Positions 9,001 through 18,070 are shown, counted from the stretch's first letter. The stretch is 64,000 nucleotides of DNA from an uncultured Caryophanales bacterium (GCA_946405105.1 CAMJFY010000004.1:1-64000); one strand, 5' to 3'. The notes: generated by a model from the sequence alone, not told the origin. Numbers and translations are program-made.

Positions 9001-9303
9001 GATATAACAACTAGTCAAATGGCTGCAGGATTTAATTTAGTTAATTGCGTTTGGTATAACGATGCTGAATCAACTGATTATACAAGAATAATTAACACTA
9101 TCGATAATCCAAATCAAATTACAACATCAGGAGATTATCCTATCACTGTGGCAAACTTTAGCTGGCATAATGATGATGGTCATGCGCCATTTGGAACAAT
9201 ATTATATGATCTTAATAATTTAACTCAAGCACTAATGGAAAATCAAAACGTTGGTGTTAATGCAAATTATGCTGATTTATATTTAATAACTTCAGCAGAA
9301 TAA
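6088..9303 (+). CDS. Lipoprotein with InlB-type repeats and a PL1-like beta-helix (putative polysaccharide lyase)
   Basis: 1071 aa. The N-terminus is a lipoprotein signal with lipobox FAGC (Cys at about 22), so it should be anchored outside the membrane. Four clear Listeria-Bacteroides (Flg_new/InlB B-type) repeats follow at about residues 46-113, 121-191, 198-268 and 276-345. Each runs from V.F.(T/S).GG to (F)(A/G)GWY...LYAKW. A fifth, degenerate copy lies at about 351-428. The remaining half (about 600-1071) looks like a right-handed beta-helix of the pectate lyase 1 type: RVVFRNLEMDE, then FCGYIWIDHCTFGKAYDGI, which matches the WIDHC(T/S)F..YDG.(L/I) signature. Between them is a Gln/Asn/Thr-rich helical linker. 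Substrate (pectin or another uronic polymer) is not shown. Monocistronic, with its own terminator. Confidence 0.8.
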   Translation: MKIKRKLIFLGLLSAVFLFAGCENKNKKEDTNPDTNKIVEEDVFYQVSFDTDGGSNIMPQSIKNGNKVTRPDDPTKTGVLGHTYTFVGWYKDRSYTEEFDFNLPITVETTIYAKWYDSINIYTIRFESNGGSIVPSVTSMYDQKITRPTDPTKQGDETTRYVFGGWYKDEGLQTAFDFENDTIKESLILYAKWNQTDKVSVIFETNGGSSVSTLLVFPGEKVTKPEDPSKTATAATSYTFAGWYKDSGFQTAFDFENDTITGTTTLYAKWDAINKYTVTFDSKGGTEVASQTVLEGELLTKPTDPTKKSDTEIYVFAGWYENELYNNLFDFENDTIGESIILYAKWEVAETITVTYHKGSFDDNQIIGTQKILKSNDLLYSQLEAPGLTDYRFVKFMMKTSSGEFDFSNYASVIRANSDRDIFVEYEFIDRNSVANVTPGESSLYGMDYLNFGTAEQQANFYQAGYVTGKIGDFKQYENTSAYVQVSTAEQLIQALENAQNTYTSQYELHLNDTLTTQQTNELASLLTTRNQLITDGTTTLTPTTGDYTEAQLIADLNELNNNRNNNNSTWKKENPFRMQLEAYVNHYLRTTINQALTKAQTVHVIEITNDIDLGYYKLSAAAKASSIVSSFSSKYDTVIANGTAGFYVSSMLKEYGVSQINISRSTNLLIYSKNGAKLTHGGFKVTSCDRVVFRNLEMDELWQWEDSASTTPNFTVGDMDVFGWAYFKISFCGYIWIDHCTFGKAYDGIIDVSNPYFYSYGTASSAPYGKPAEYDEEDSSGVHISNCKFQSGSDSEDGYLYKMMAEIEEDYQKSLTDTDYAVKCLYYKKLRDVYKLTFEEILYGIAIPHKKAFLLGDSSESKKAATYHYNQHLKVSLANNIIIDIEDRIPNVRGGIAYLYNTVVDNSRYYKYRQILISKGAKNISAINSKYKLALVSQGILGGYGASIYAENCIFIGIESLVKNNNKEYDDITTSQMAAGFNLVNCVWYNDAESTDYTRIINTIDNPNQITTSGDYPITVANFSWHNDDGHAPFGTILYDLNNLTQALMENQNVGVNANYADLYLITSAE
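6224..7125 (+). repeat. Tandem InlB-type coding repeats within the lipoprotein gene
   Basis: Four tandem repeats of about 220-230 bp. Near-identical stretches such as gcatttgattttgaaaatga recur in repeats 2-4, so the array can have grown or shrunk by recombination. Confidence 0.7.
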
Positions 9304-9310
9304 AACAATA

Positions 9311-9341
9311 AAATTGGTATGTGAAGGCATACCAATTTTTT
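9311..9341 (+). terminator. Intrinsic terminator after lipoprotein gene
   Basis: 11-bp perfect stem aaattggtatg/cataccaattt, loop tgaagg, followed by T residues. It ends only about 20 bases before the polymerase start codon, leaving little room for a separate promoter. Confidence 0.85.
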
Positions 9342-9359
9342 AGAGGAGATGATGCATAA

Positions 9360-10655
9360 ATGGAAAAATATTATCTTTGTATAGACTTAAAAAGCTTTTA
9401 TGCATCATGTGAATGTGCAGATAGAGGCTTAAATTCTTTAACAACAAGATTAGTTGTTGCCGACCCATCAAGAGGTAAGGGCGCATTATGTCTTGCAGTA
9501 TCACCAGCTTTAAAGGAGCTTGGAGTAAAGAATAGATGTAGATTATTTGAAATACCTAAAAATATTGATTATATATGTGCTATTCCTAGAATGAAAAGAT
9601 ATATGGAGGTTTCAGCATGGATATATTCAATTTACAGGAAATATATCGCAGAAGAAGATATTTATGTATATTCAATAGATGAATGCTTTATTGATGTTTC
9701 TACATATAAAGAAATATATAAGATGGAAATAAGAGATTTAGCTAAAATAATAATAGATGATGTTTTTAGAACAACAGGTATTTGCGCAACCGCAGGTATA
9801 GGAACAAACCTATTTTTAGCTAAAATAGCCCTAGATATAACTGCTAAGCATGTTGATGACCATATAGGTTTCTTAAATGAAGAAATATTTAAAAAAGAAA
9901 TATGGCATCATAAGCCAATCACAGATGTTTGGAGTATATCTTATGGAACTGCCAAAAGATTATTAAAATATAATGTTAATGATTTATATGGAATAACAAC
10001 AATAAATGAAGATTTATTATATAAAGAATTTGGTATTAATGCTGAAATATTAATTGATCATGCTTATGGCATTGAGCCATTAACTATTAAAGATATTAAA
10101 AATTATAAATCTAAATCTAATTCATTATCATTATCTCAAATTTTATTTGAAAATTATGATTATGAATCAGCGTTATTAGTATTAAAAGAAATGATAGATT
10201 TAAGTAGCCTTGAATTAATTGAAAAAAAGGTAGTTATTTCATCAATATCTTTATATATTGGTTATGCTGATGACCTAAGATCTCCTACTGGAGGTAATAG
10301 AAGATTACATGAATTTACTCAAAGTAGAGAAAAGCTAATTGATTATTTTGTTAGCTTATTTAAAGAAACTACAGATCCTAATTATTTAATTAGAAGAATA
10401 GGAATATCTTATGGTAATGTAGTTGATGAAAAATATGAAACATTTGATTTATTTACTGATGAAAATAAAACAAAAAAGGAAAAGAAGCTTCAAAAATCTA
10501 TTATTGAGATAAAAAAGAAATATGGAAAGAATTCTATTATTAAGGGGATGGATTTAGAGTCAAAGGCTACAACAATAAAAAGAAATAATTTGGTAGGAGG
10601 GCATAATGCTGGAGGTTCTAATCCAGAGGACTATGAAGATGGAAAAACGAACTAA
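9360..10655 (+). CDS. Y-family translesion DNA polymerase (UvrX/UmuC-like)
   Basis: 431-aa error-prone polymerase of the DinB/UmuC superfamily. The N-terminal catalytic motifs are visible: CIDLKSFYASCE (first metal-binding Asp and steric-gate region) and YSIDECFIDVS with the Asp-Glu pair. The tail LVGGHNAG resembles the C-terminal part of Bacillus UvrX-type proteins. It is followed by an overlapping YolD-like gene, a pairing known from the uvrX/yolD and yqjW/yqjX loci, which supports the UvrX-type call. No LexA/SOS box is seen upstream. Confidence 0.88.
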   Translation: MEKYYLCIDLKSFYASCECADRGLNSLTTRLVVADPSRGKGALCLAVSPALKELGVKNRCRLFEIPKNIDYICAIPRMKRYMEVSAWIYSIYRKYIAEEDIYVYSIDECFIDVSTYKEIYKMEIRDLAKIIIDDVFRTTGICATAGIGTNLFLAKIALDITAKHVDDHIGFLNEEIFKKEIWHHKPITDVWSISYGTAKRLLKYNVNDLYGITTINEDLLYKEFGINAEILIDHAYGIEPLTIKDIKNYKSKSNSLSLSQILFENYDYESALLVLKEMIDLSSLELIEKKVVISSISLYIGYADDLRSPTGGNRRLHEFTQSREKLIDYFVSLFKETTDPNYLIRRIGISYGNVVDEKYETFDLFTDENKTKKEKKLQKSIIEIKKKYGKNSIIKGMDLESKATTIKRNNLVGGHNAGGSNPEDYEDGKTN

Positions 10656-10965
10656 AATGAAGATGTCTGATAGAGCTAAAATATTCCTACCATTTAATGG
10701 ACTTAGAGGCTATTATGACCTTATTTTAAAGGTTGATAAAATAAAAGAGCCTAAAAGGGAATTATCAGAAGATGAATTAAATCATTTATCAGATATATTT
10801 AATAAATTAGAAAAAAGAATGATAGTTAAGATAACATATTATTTAGAAGATGGATATCAAAATATTGAAGGAATGATATCAAAAATTGATATTACAAAAA
10901 GAATTATAACAATTGTTAAAACTAAAATTAATTTTGATGATATACTAGATGTATGGATTATTTAA
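10606..10965 (+). CDS. YolD-like protein
   Basis: 119 aa; contains the DRAKIFLPFNGLRGY segment typical of YolD-like proteins that accompany Y-family polymerases. It overlaps the polymerase gene by 50 bases. The ATG at 10606 has an excellent aggagg five bases upstream; a second in-frame ATG at 10633 with agagga is an alternative. Function of the family is not established; association with translesion synthesis is by context. Confidence 0.78.
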   Translation: MLEVLIQRTMKMEKRTKMKMSDRAKIFLPFNGLRGYYDLILKVDKIKEPKRELSEDELNHLSDIFNKLEKRMIVKITYYLEDGYQNIEGMISKIDITKRIITIVKTKINFDDILDVWII

Positions 10966-10975
10966 AGAGGTTTTT

Positions 10976-12010
10976 ATGAAAAAGAAAAAAATTATTAAAA
11001 TATGCATAATTGTATCATTAATTTTAATAATTAATTATTTTGTTGGCGGAATCGTTGCCGCAAGCATAGTAATATCTAATATATTTGATCATAGAGGATC
11101 TAATTATTCAGATTTATTATTAGATGAAAATAATATTTATAAAAGAATAGAAGAATATGATAGCCTAAAGAATTATGAAACATATAATTTCTATTCAGGT
11201 AAAAATAAATTAAAAGGATATTATCATAAAATAGAAGATAGTAAAGGACTTGTAATATCTGTACATGGTATGACAAGCCAAGCATTTAATGATGATATAC
11301 AATATCAAAGCTATTTTGTAGAAAATGGCTATTCAGTTTTCGCAATTGATTTAACTGCTTCAGGTAATAGTGAAGGTAAAAGTATGAAGGGCCTTCATCA
11401 AAGTGCATATGATGTTAAAGCCTGTTATGATTTTTTAAAGGAAGAAAGCTTATTAGAAGATAAGCTAATATTAGTTGGACATTCTTGGGGTGCATTTGGA
11501 GTTTCTGCATCATTATCTTTAGGTGTAGATGCTGATTATGTTGTTTCTTTTTCAGCATATGATAATCCATATGACACAATGGTTAGATATAGTGTAAATT
11601 CAGTAGGTGGATTTATTTATACAACAATTCCTACATTCTATATTACAACATCAATAAAATATGGAAAGAATAATACATTAAGCGCATCTAAATCATTAAA
11701 AAAATCAAATGCTAAATCATTAATTATTCATGGTGAAGCTGATAAGAGTATTCCATATAATAAAGAATCATTATATGCTAAAATGGATGAAAATGATAAT
11801 ACTAAAAAGATATTATTACCTGAAATAGGACATAGTGGTCCTTGGAGAACTAAGGAAGCTAATCAATATATTGATGAGGTTACAGCTAATATTAAAAAGC
11901 TAAAGAAGAATAAACAAGATATTAAAGAATATGTAGATACAATTGATAAAAATAAAACAAGTGAAATAAATATTGAATTATTAAATGAAATAAAAGATTT
12001 TATAGAATAA
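10976..12010 (+). CDS. Membrane-anchored alpha/beta hydrolase
   Basis: 344 aa. N-terminal hydrophobic anchor (about residues 7-36) followed by an alpha/beta-hydrolase fold. Oxyanion region VISVHGMTSQ, nucleophile elbow GHSWG with Ser170, acid region IIHGEADKSIP, and His in the EIGHSGP stretch. The enzyme would face outside as a serine esterase, peptidase or acyltransferase. The ATG at 10976 is preferred (aaagagg upstream). Fourth-from-first arrangement with the polymerase genes suggests readthrough, not shared function. Confidence 0.82.
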   Translation: MKKKKIIKICIIVSLILIINYFVGGIVAASIVISNIFDHRGSNYSDLLLDENNIYKRIEEYDSLKNYETYNFYSGKNKLKGYYHKIEDSKGLVISVHGMTSQAFNDDIQYQSYFVENGYSVFAIDLTASGNSEGKSMKGLHQSAYDVKACYDFLKEESLLEDKLILVGHSWGAFGVSASLSLGVDADYVVSFSAYDNPYDTMVRYSVNSVGGFIYTTIPTFYITTSIKYGKNNTLSASKSLKKSNAKSLIIHGEADKSIPYNKESLYAKMDENDNTKKILLPEIGHSGPWRTKEANQYIDEVTANIKKLKKNKQDIKEYVDTIDKNKTSEINIELLNEIKDFIE

Positions 12011-12022
12011 GAGGCTAATTAT

Positions 12023-13027
12023 ATGATATTAGATATTATTATTCCTCAATATAATGAAACAGAAGAACAGATTAAAGTATTACTAGATTCTATTAGTAAT
12101 CAAGAAAACATTGATTTTAAAGAAATAAACGTATGTATAGTTAATGACTGTTCAAATGTAATATTATCTGATGAATTTTTAAATAATTATGAAAAATTAA
12201 ATATATGTTATATCAGAAATGACAAAAACACAGGCCCAGGTCTAGCTCGTCAAAAGGGCGTAGATTCAACTGATAATCAATATATTATGTTTTGTGATGC
12301 TGATGATAAATTATATAATAATAAGGTTTTATCATATATTATTCCTTTTTTAAAACAAAAAAAGCCTAATTATTTAGTTACTAATATTGCGGCAGAAAGA
12401 TATATAAATGGGAAAAAATGTCTTGAAATTAGAGAAGGAAGAGATACTTTCCCTTGGATGCATGGAAAAGTATATAAAAGATCTTTTTTAGAAGAAAAAG
12501 AAATAAGATTTTCTCCTTATGTAAGACATGTAGAAGATGTATATTTTACGACATGTGTTATAGGCTCAATTGATTTAAGATTAATAAAATATCTTGATTG
12601 TGTATCATATTTATGGAAAGCAAATGAAGCTTCTTTAACAAGAAAGAAATCAGAATTTCCATATATGGTAGAAGTGTTTGATGATTTTATATCTTGTCCT
12701 AAATATATATCTGAATTTTTAAATAAGCATAAGAGCTATTATAGATTTAGCTTTGTTGTAAATTCTATATTTGGTTTATATATTTGTCTTAATTCAGATG
12801 CTTTTGATGATGATAGATTAATTGAAAGAAAAGAAAAATATAACGAAACATTAAAAGGATATATTGATAAGAAAAGAAATATATTTGTTCTAATGGGAAA
12901 AGAAGAATTAGAAAAAATGTATAACGAAGAAAAGAAACAATTGATTTTAAGAAATAACCTTAAAAATGTATATAAAACAGTTGATGATTTCTTAAAAGAA
13001 TATATTTTCACAGAAAAAGAAGACTAA
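12023..13027 (+). CDS. Glycosyltransferase family 2
   Basis: 334 aa. GT-A fold: LDIIIPQYNETEEQI at the N-terminus, CIVNDCSN, and the metal/nucleotide-sugar motif FCDADD near residue 92. No membrane helix is evident, so it acts at the cytoplasmic face on a cell-surface glycan. It begins 12 bases after the hydrolase gene and probably shares its transcript. Sugar and acceptor unknown. Confidence 0.85.
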   Translation: MILDIIIPQYNETEEQIKVLLDSISNQENIDFKEINVCIVNDCSNVILSDEFLNNYEKLNICYIRNDKNTGPGLARQKGVDSTDNQYIMFCDADDKLYNNKVLSYIIPFLKQKKPNYLVTNIAAERYINGKKCLEIREGRDTFPWMHGKVYKRSFLEEKEIRFSPYVRHVEDVYFTTCVIGSIDLRLIKYLDCVSYLWKANEASLTRKKSEFPYMVEVFDDFISCPKYISEFLNKHKSYYRFSFVVNSIFGLYICLNSDAFDDDRLIERKEKYNETLKGYIDKKRNIFVLMGKEELEKMYNEEKKQLILRNNLKNVYKTVDDFLKEYIFTEKED

Positions 13028-13028
13028 T

Positions 13029-13057
13029 TTGCTAAAAATTAAAAAATGTGTTATAAT
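13029..13057 (+). promoter_or_regulatory. Promoter of the surface-protein/MscS operon
   Basis: TTGCTA, 17-bp spacer, extended -10 TGTTATAAT (within TGTGTTATAAT). A leader of about 60 bases follows, ending in a strong gggagaggagg SD site. Confidence 0.7.
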
Positions 13058-13122
13058 TCATTCAAATTGTGTTTTTTAATATAATGCATTTATTTTAACT
13101 TTTAGGGAGAGGAGGAATATTA

Positions 13123-16100
13123 ATGCCATTTAATGAATACAAAGATTATTCAAGAGAATTAAATAGTCCGATTGATGAATGGAAAAAGATAGACGCACTT
13201 CCAAATAGGAATCTAAGAGAAATGGCTCAATTACCTCCAGAGACTACTCAAATTCCTGAAAGAAGTAAGGGTCTTGATCCTGAGCCAGAAATTAATTCTA
13301 TTGATAATTCTGCAGAGAATCTAAGCGATACAAGAGAAAGCGATAGATTTAATGAAAATGATCCAAAAGCTGATTCTGGTAAGAGAACTGGTCAAGGTCA
13401 ATCTGATAACAACAATAGAATTAATAATACAATTAATAACGATAATACTACAATTAATAGTGGTCTTGAAACTGCAGAAGCTGCAGAAACATCAGTTGTT
13501 TCATCATCTGCAGTATTAACTAGTGGTGTTACAGTTGTAACTGCGTGTGCTGCGGTAGCTGTTATAGGTGTTGCAGCAACTATCATGAATAACGCACCAA
13601 AAATTGTATCTGAACATATTGTTACTGGTGCGGATTATTTAGTTTATGAAATTGACGTTAGAGACTTAGATTATTCTAACGATACTGAAAATAATAAAAC
13701 TCAATATAAGATAAGAGTTCATAATGATACATTTGTTATGGATTTCCCAATTGAAGAAGAAGGTATGCAAACTCAGATTGTTACAGGACTTATCCCATTT
13801 AGAAGATATACTGTATCAGTTGTAGGTACTTCAATGATTGGTGATGTATTCTATAATAATGTTAATGTTTATACATCTAAATTAAAGAAGCCACAAGCTG
13901 CGTTTACATTTACACCAAAGATTAATTATAAAGATGGTTTATATGATATTGAATATAAATCATACATTTCTGATTATTATGATACAGGCTCTGATACATA
14001 TTTACAGGTATATGTAAATGACACATTAGTAGTTGATGATCATGATTTACCTGAAGATGGATTCTTTAAGGGCGTATTAACAAATATGGCTAATGGTACA
14101 AAGATTAGTGCCAAGGCATATACTACATATTATGGCGAAGAAGATACATTAATAGGAGAATATGGATATACAGTTGTACATCCACAAGATTTCATTTCTA
14201 AACAATTCTTATCTCCATATGTATTTAATGAAGATTCTATTACATCTTCATTTAACGCAAATGAATTAACATATGATTTAGATATTAATACTGAATTTGA
14301 TAATTCAGATAATCCAACTGAAAAATATAGAATTGATTTATATAATTATGGTGAGCTAGTTAAATCTGAAACAACAACAAGTGAAAACTTACAGTTCACC
14401 CTAGATTCTAAATATACATATGTTGATGTCGTACTAACTGAAATCATGGGTGATTATGAGGTTTCATCTAAGACAATAACTTATGTAATGGAACCTAAGC
14501 TATTTAATACAGAGTTTAGATTTAATGAAGACGCTACAAGCTATTATTTTGAAGCATCACATGTTGAAAACAGCCCACTTCAAGGCGATAGTGGAACTGG
14601 CGGTGGAACTGGCGGAAAGATTAATTTTATCAGTGCTGATCTTCCAGAATTAACTTATAAAATAACTAATTATTATTCTGATGGTTCAGAGCCAACTTCA
14701 ACTTCTGGTTCATTTGATGAAGGCTTTGAGCATGAAGGTGGAATGGGAACTGGAGAAGGAAAAGAATTATCAAAGGTTACATTCGAGGTATTCTTAGAAG
14801 ATAAAGTAATTAGCTATTATCAATTTGATAAGCCAAATTATGAAGGAAAGCTTGAACTTTATGATGTCGATGACGACGGAAAAGTAATGTTAAAATATGA
14901 GACCGGCGCTGATGATGTTTTTGTTGACTATGTTTGGTTAAGTGGCAATGGCGTTTCTGCAAGTTCAGCAGCTGGTGCTGATGGAATAATGAAGCTTGAT
15001 AGAATTGATAATAATTATCTTTCTGAGTGTTATTTAATAATTGAAGGTCAATATAAATCAGGAACAAGAACAGAAATACATGTTCCTGTAAATGATTTAG
15101 CTTTAAATGCTAAGATTGTTTCATCTTCATTTGCTACATATGAATTAAGCCAATTATATGGTGCAATTCAATTAGATACTTATATTGATATTAATGGTGA
15201 AGAAAAGCTTTGTGATATCAACTTAGGTCTTGAATTATATAGACAAACAAGAGAATATAATCCTGATACTGATGAATACGAAACTGTCTTAAAATATGTT
15301 GCGTTGGCAGATGATTCATCATCAAATTATGATCATTGTTTAGGTATGTTTTATAAGATACCAACACTTGAAACAATAAAAGATGGAGACACAGTAAAAT
15401 ATTATAAATATAAGATTACTGCAGACGGCTTTGATGAGACTGGAGTAGAATATGACGGATATTTATTTGCTGGTTTCAGTGAATTAGCTGCGGATAGAGG
15501 TAGTAGTTTATACGAATATTCTTTGGATGCACAGCCTAATAAATTTGAGTCCTATGATACTCATATATCATATGTTAAAACAACAAATGATGATGGTACA
15601 GTAAATTATTATTTCTATACAAATTTCTCTGATGAAGATTCAACTCATTATCAAAGAATTGCTTATATGTATAATGTAGGAAAAAATATGGAATATCAAA
15701 ATCCTGGAACTAACATAATGCATTATACAGATTATTTTAATGGTAAATATTATGCACTTGAAAATGTCGAAGATAGAGATTATACATTTACTTTACAAAT
15801 TTTACAAGAAATTAATAATGTTAAATATCATTTTGAAGATGTAAAATGTAGAGAATATAGTTCTGATAATGTCATAGATGTATCTCAATCATCAATTTAT
15901 GTTGAAGATAATTTGGGCGGAAAGGTTATATCACTTACATTTGACCGTACAGCACTAGATACTGACACATTAAAGATTAATTATAATGGTAAAACTTATA
16001 ATATACCATTTAAAGCTGAAGGCAATGATACAGAGCCTTATCCAGAACAAGCAAGTAGAAAAGGTTATGCATATTTAATAGAAAATGCTGATTATCAAAT

Positions 16101-16965
16101 GCAATGTGTTGTTTATGATAATGGTTATATGTCAGTTATGTTATTGTTACCAGATGACATAGAAGAGCCTGATACAAGTAATTTACCAACATTTGAAGCT
16201 AAGGTATATCCAAATATCGTTGGAAAAATTGGAACTTCAATTGTTAAGAATTACGAACAATTAGATCAAGGCATTGTTGAATATCGTCCATTTGAATATA
16301 CTGCAAGTTCATTTGATGATGAATTTGTATATATTTCAGTTTACGCATATGATGAGGGTATTACAATTTCTGCAAGCTATGATAATGCAGAAGTTTCTGA
16401 TAGTAGAGATTCAATGAAAGTTATTGTTACAGATGAAAATGGTAATTCATTATATACTGCTATAGCTTCATATGGATCTGTATATATTTCAAATCTTTCA
16501 CCAAGTTCTGAAAAGATTAAAGTTAAGTTTATTCCTATTAAGGAAATAAATAATGGTAGAGCTACATTGGTGTATGAAGATTTAGCATTTGAAAAAGAAT
16601 ACAAAGTTGTAGATCTATATGCTGATACAAATATACCATTAACAATTTCAACTGGTATAGTTGAACCATTACCAGCAGGTGCTGCAATATCTGGTTATGA
16701 ATATACTGGTAGAATATTAGATGATACAGAAAATTACGAAAATGGTAATTATTCTTATTCAGCTAAGATATATGAATACATTGTTGGTGAAGAAGAACCT
16801 ACTGAACCAGTTGCTGAAGTGACACCTACGGATAATAGTTTCTATTATCAAAGTGAAACTGTAGTAGAGAATATAGAAAAGGTTAAAGTTGTAATTATAA
16901 AAACAATTTATGGTCAAGATATAGTATGGCAAGTATACTATCCAGAAATTCAAGAGCAACAATAA
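13123..16965 (+). CDS. Giant membrane-anchored extracellular protein with fibronectin-like modules
   Basis: 1280 aa; I do not recognise a specific family. Residues 1-125 are hydrophilic and low-complexity (Asn/Asp/Ser/Glu-rich, e.g. NNNRINNTINNDN). One transmembrane segment lies at about 128-153, and about 1130 residues follow, predicted outside. There is no signal peptidase or LPxTG signal; it looks like a single-span protein. The ectodomain is beta-rich, with recurring fibronectin-III-like phrases (VTGLIPFRRYTVSVVG; ENLQFTLDSKYTYVDVVL) and a Gly-rich hinge near 487-497. Only 15 bases separate it from the MscS gene, so the two are cotranscribed. Role (adhesion, envelope scaffold) is a guess. 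Confidence 0.65.
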   Translation: MPFNEYKDYSRELNSPIDEWKKIDALPNRNLREMAQLPPETTQIPERSKGLDPEPEINSIDNSAENLSDTRESDRFNENDPKADSGKRTGQGQSDNNNRINNTINNDNTTINSGLETAEAAETSVVSSSAVLTSGVTVVTACAAVAVIGVAATIMNNAPKIVSEHIVTGADYLVYEIDVRDLDYSNDTENNKTQYKIRVHNDTFVMDFPIEEEGMQTQIVTGLIPFRRYTVSVVGTSMIGDVFYNNVNVYTSKLKKPQAAFTFTPKINYKDGLYDIEYKSYISDYYDTGSDTYLQVYVNDTLVVDDHDLPEDGFFKGVLTNMANGTKISAKAYTTYYGEEDTLIGEYGYTVVHPQDFISKQFLSPYVFNEDSITSSFNANELTYDLDINTEFDNSDNPTEKYRIDLYNYGELVKSETTTSENLQFTLDSKYTYVDVVLTEIMGDYEVSSKTITYVMEPKLFNTEFRFNEDATSYYFEASHVENSPLQGDSGTGGGTGGKINFISADLPELTYKITNYYSDGSEPTSTSGSFDEGFEHEGGMGTGEGKELSKVTFEVFLEDKVISYYQFDKPNYEGKLELYDVDDDGKVMLKYETGADDVFVDYVWLSGNGVSASSAAGADGIMKLDRIDNNYLSECYLIIEGQYKSGTRTEIHVPVNDLALNAKIVSSSFATYELSQLYGAIQLDTYIDINGEEKLCDINLGLELYRQTREYNPDTDEYETVLKYVALADDSSSNYDHCLGMFYKIPTLETIKDGDTVKYYKYKITADGFDETGVEYDGYLFAGFSELAADRGSSLYEYSLDAQPNKFESYDTHISYVKTTNDDGTVNYYFYTNFSDEDSTHYQRIAYMYNVGKNMEYQNPGTNIMHYTDYFNGKYYALENVEDRDYTFTLQILQEINNVKYHFEDVKCREYSSDNVIDVSQSSIYVEDNLGGKVISLTFDRTALDTDTLKINYNGKTYNIPFKAEGNDTEPYPEQASRKGYAYLIENADYQMQCVVYDNGYMSVMLLLPDDIEEPDTSNLPTFEAKVYPNIVGKIGTSIVKNYEQLDQGIVEYRPFEYTASSFDDEFVYISVYAYDEGITISASYDNAEVSDSRDSMKVIVTDENGNSLYTAIASYGSVYISNLSPSSEKIKVKFIPIKEINNGRATLVYEDLAFEKEYKVVDLYADTNIPLTISTGIVEPLPAGAAISGYEYTGRILDDTENYENGNYSYSAKIYEYIVGEEEPTEPVAEVTPTDNSFYYQSETVVENIEKVKVVIIKTIYGQDIVWQVYYPEIQEQQ

Positions 16966-16980
16966 TAAAGGAGAGATAAA

Positions 16981-18027
16981 ATGAAAGAGAAAAAGAAAAA
17001 TAAGAAGTTTACAATTGCTGAATTAATAATAATTGGTGTTGTTATCACAACATTCATTGTATTCATGATTATTGAAGCTGCAGCTCCAGCATCAACATTT
17101 GGATCATGGATTAAGGAAAATATTTGGGATACTAATAATGCACTTAAAGAATTCCAAACTCATCTTCCATCATTATTAAAATATGTATTCTATATTGCAG
17201 TTATTCTTGCAGTATGTACATTATTAAGATTAATCTTCAAGTCAATTATGAAGAAATCTAATCGTGCTAAAACAGTAGTAACATTAATTGATGGTTTAGT
17301 AAAATATGGTTGTGCAATCGCAATTATCATTTTCACACTACAAGCATTAGGCGTTAATGCAATGGCAATCTTCGCATCAATCGGTATTTTAACTCTAGTT
17401 ATAGGTTTAGGATGCCAAAGCTTAATTGCTGACGTTGTAGCTGGTATGTTCATTATTTTCGAAGATGAATACAATGTTGGTGAAATTATTGTTGTTGGAG
17501 ATTTCAGAGGTACAGTAGTAGAAATCGGTATTCGTGCTACTAAGATATTAGATTATGCTGGTAATCTAAAGATTATTAATAATTCAGATATTTCAAATGT
17601 AATTAACATGTCAAGAGAATTATCACTTGCAGTTGTTGACTGTGAATTCCCATATGATGTACCTATCGAGGTAGTTGAGGGATTATTAAAGGATAATTTT
17701 GATAACTTTAAGGAAAAGATTCCTGCAATCGTTGAAGGACCTTTCTATAAAGGTGTTTCAGGATATGGTGATTCTAACGTTGCTGTAATGGTTGTCGCAA
17801 AATGTTTAGAAGAGGATAGATATCAAGTTCAAAGAGACTTATTAAGAGAATACAGAAAAGTATTCACAGAGGCTGGTATCGACTTATCATTCAATCAAGT
17901 TGTTGTTAACCAAGCTAAGCCTACTGATTATAAGGTAACTAAGAAGATGAAGGCTGAAGCTGAAAGCTTTGTTGATGAACAAAAAGAATTATCAAAGGGT
18001 GTTGAAGCTCAAGACCAAAATAACTAA
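16981..18027 (+). CDS. MscS-family mechanosensitive ion channel
   Basis: 348 aa. TM segments at about 12-34, 64-86 and 102-124, then the pore-lining TM3-like helix (ALGVNAMAIFASIGILTLVIGLGCQSLIADV) with the Gly/Ala pattern of MscS. The beta domain follows (FEDEYNVGEIIVVGDFRGTVVEIG, the best-conserved MscS block) and a C-terminal alpha/beta domain. It opens under membrane tension to release osmolytes. Cotranscribed with the giant surface protein upstream. Confidence 0.92.
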   Translation: MKEKKKNKKFTIAELIIIGVVITTFIVFMIIEAAAPASTFGSWIKENIWDTNNALKEFQTHLPSLLKYVFYIAVILAVCTLLRLIFKSIMKKSNRAKTVVTLIDGLVKYGCAIAIIIFTLQALGVNAMAIFASIGILTLVIGLGCQSLIADVVAGMFIIFEDEYNVGEIIVVGDFRGTVVEIGIRATKILDYAGNLKIINNSDISNVINMSRELSLAVVDCEFPYDVPIEVVEGLLKDNFDNFKEKIPAIVEGPFYKGVSGYGDSNVAVMVVAKCLEEDRYQVQRDLLREYRKVFTEAGIDLSFNQVVVNQAKPTDYKVTKKMKAEAESFVDEQKELSKGVEAQDQNN

Positions 18028-18040
18028 TAAATAAAAAATA

Positions 18041-18070
18041 GGCTGTAACCAACTCGGTTACAGCCCTTTT
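18041..18070 (+). terminator. Intrinsic terminator of surface-protein/MscS operon
   Basis: Perfect 10-bp stem ggctgtaacc/ggttacagcc with loop aactc and tail ctttttgtttt. It lies just before the end of the convergent GGDEF gene. Confidence 0.9.

Noticed and set aside
9342-9360. SOS/LexA box before the Y-family polymerase
   Set aside because: No CGAACNNNNGTTCG-like sequence is seen between the terminator and the start codon.
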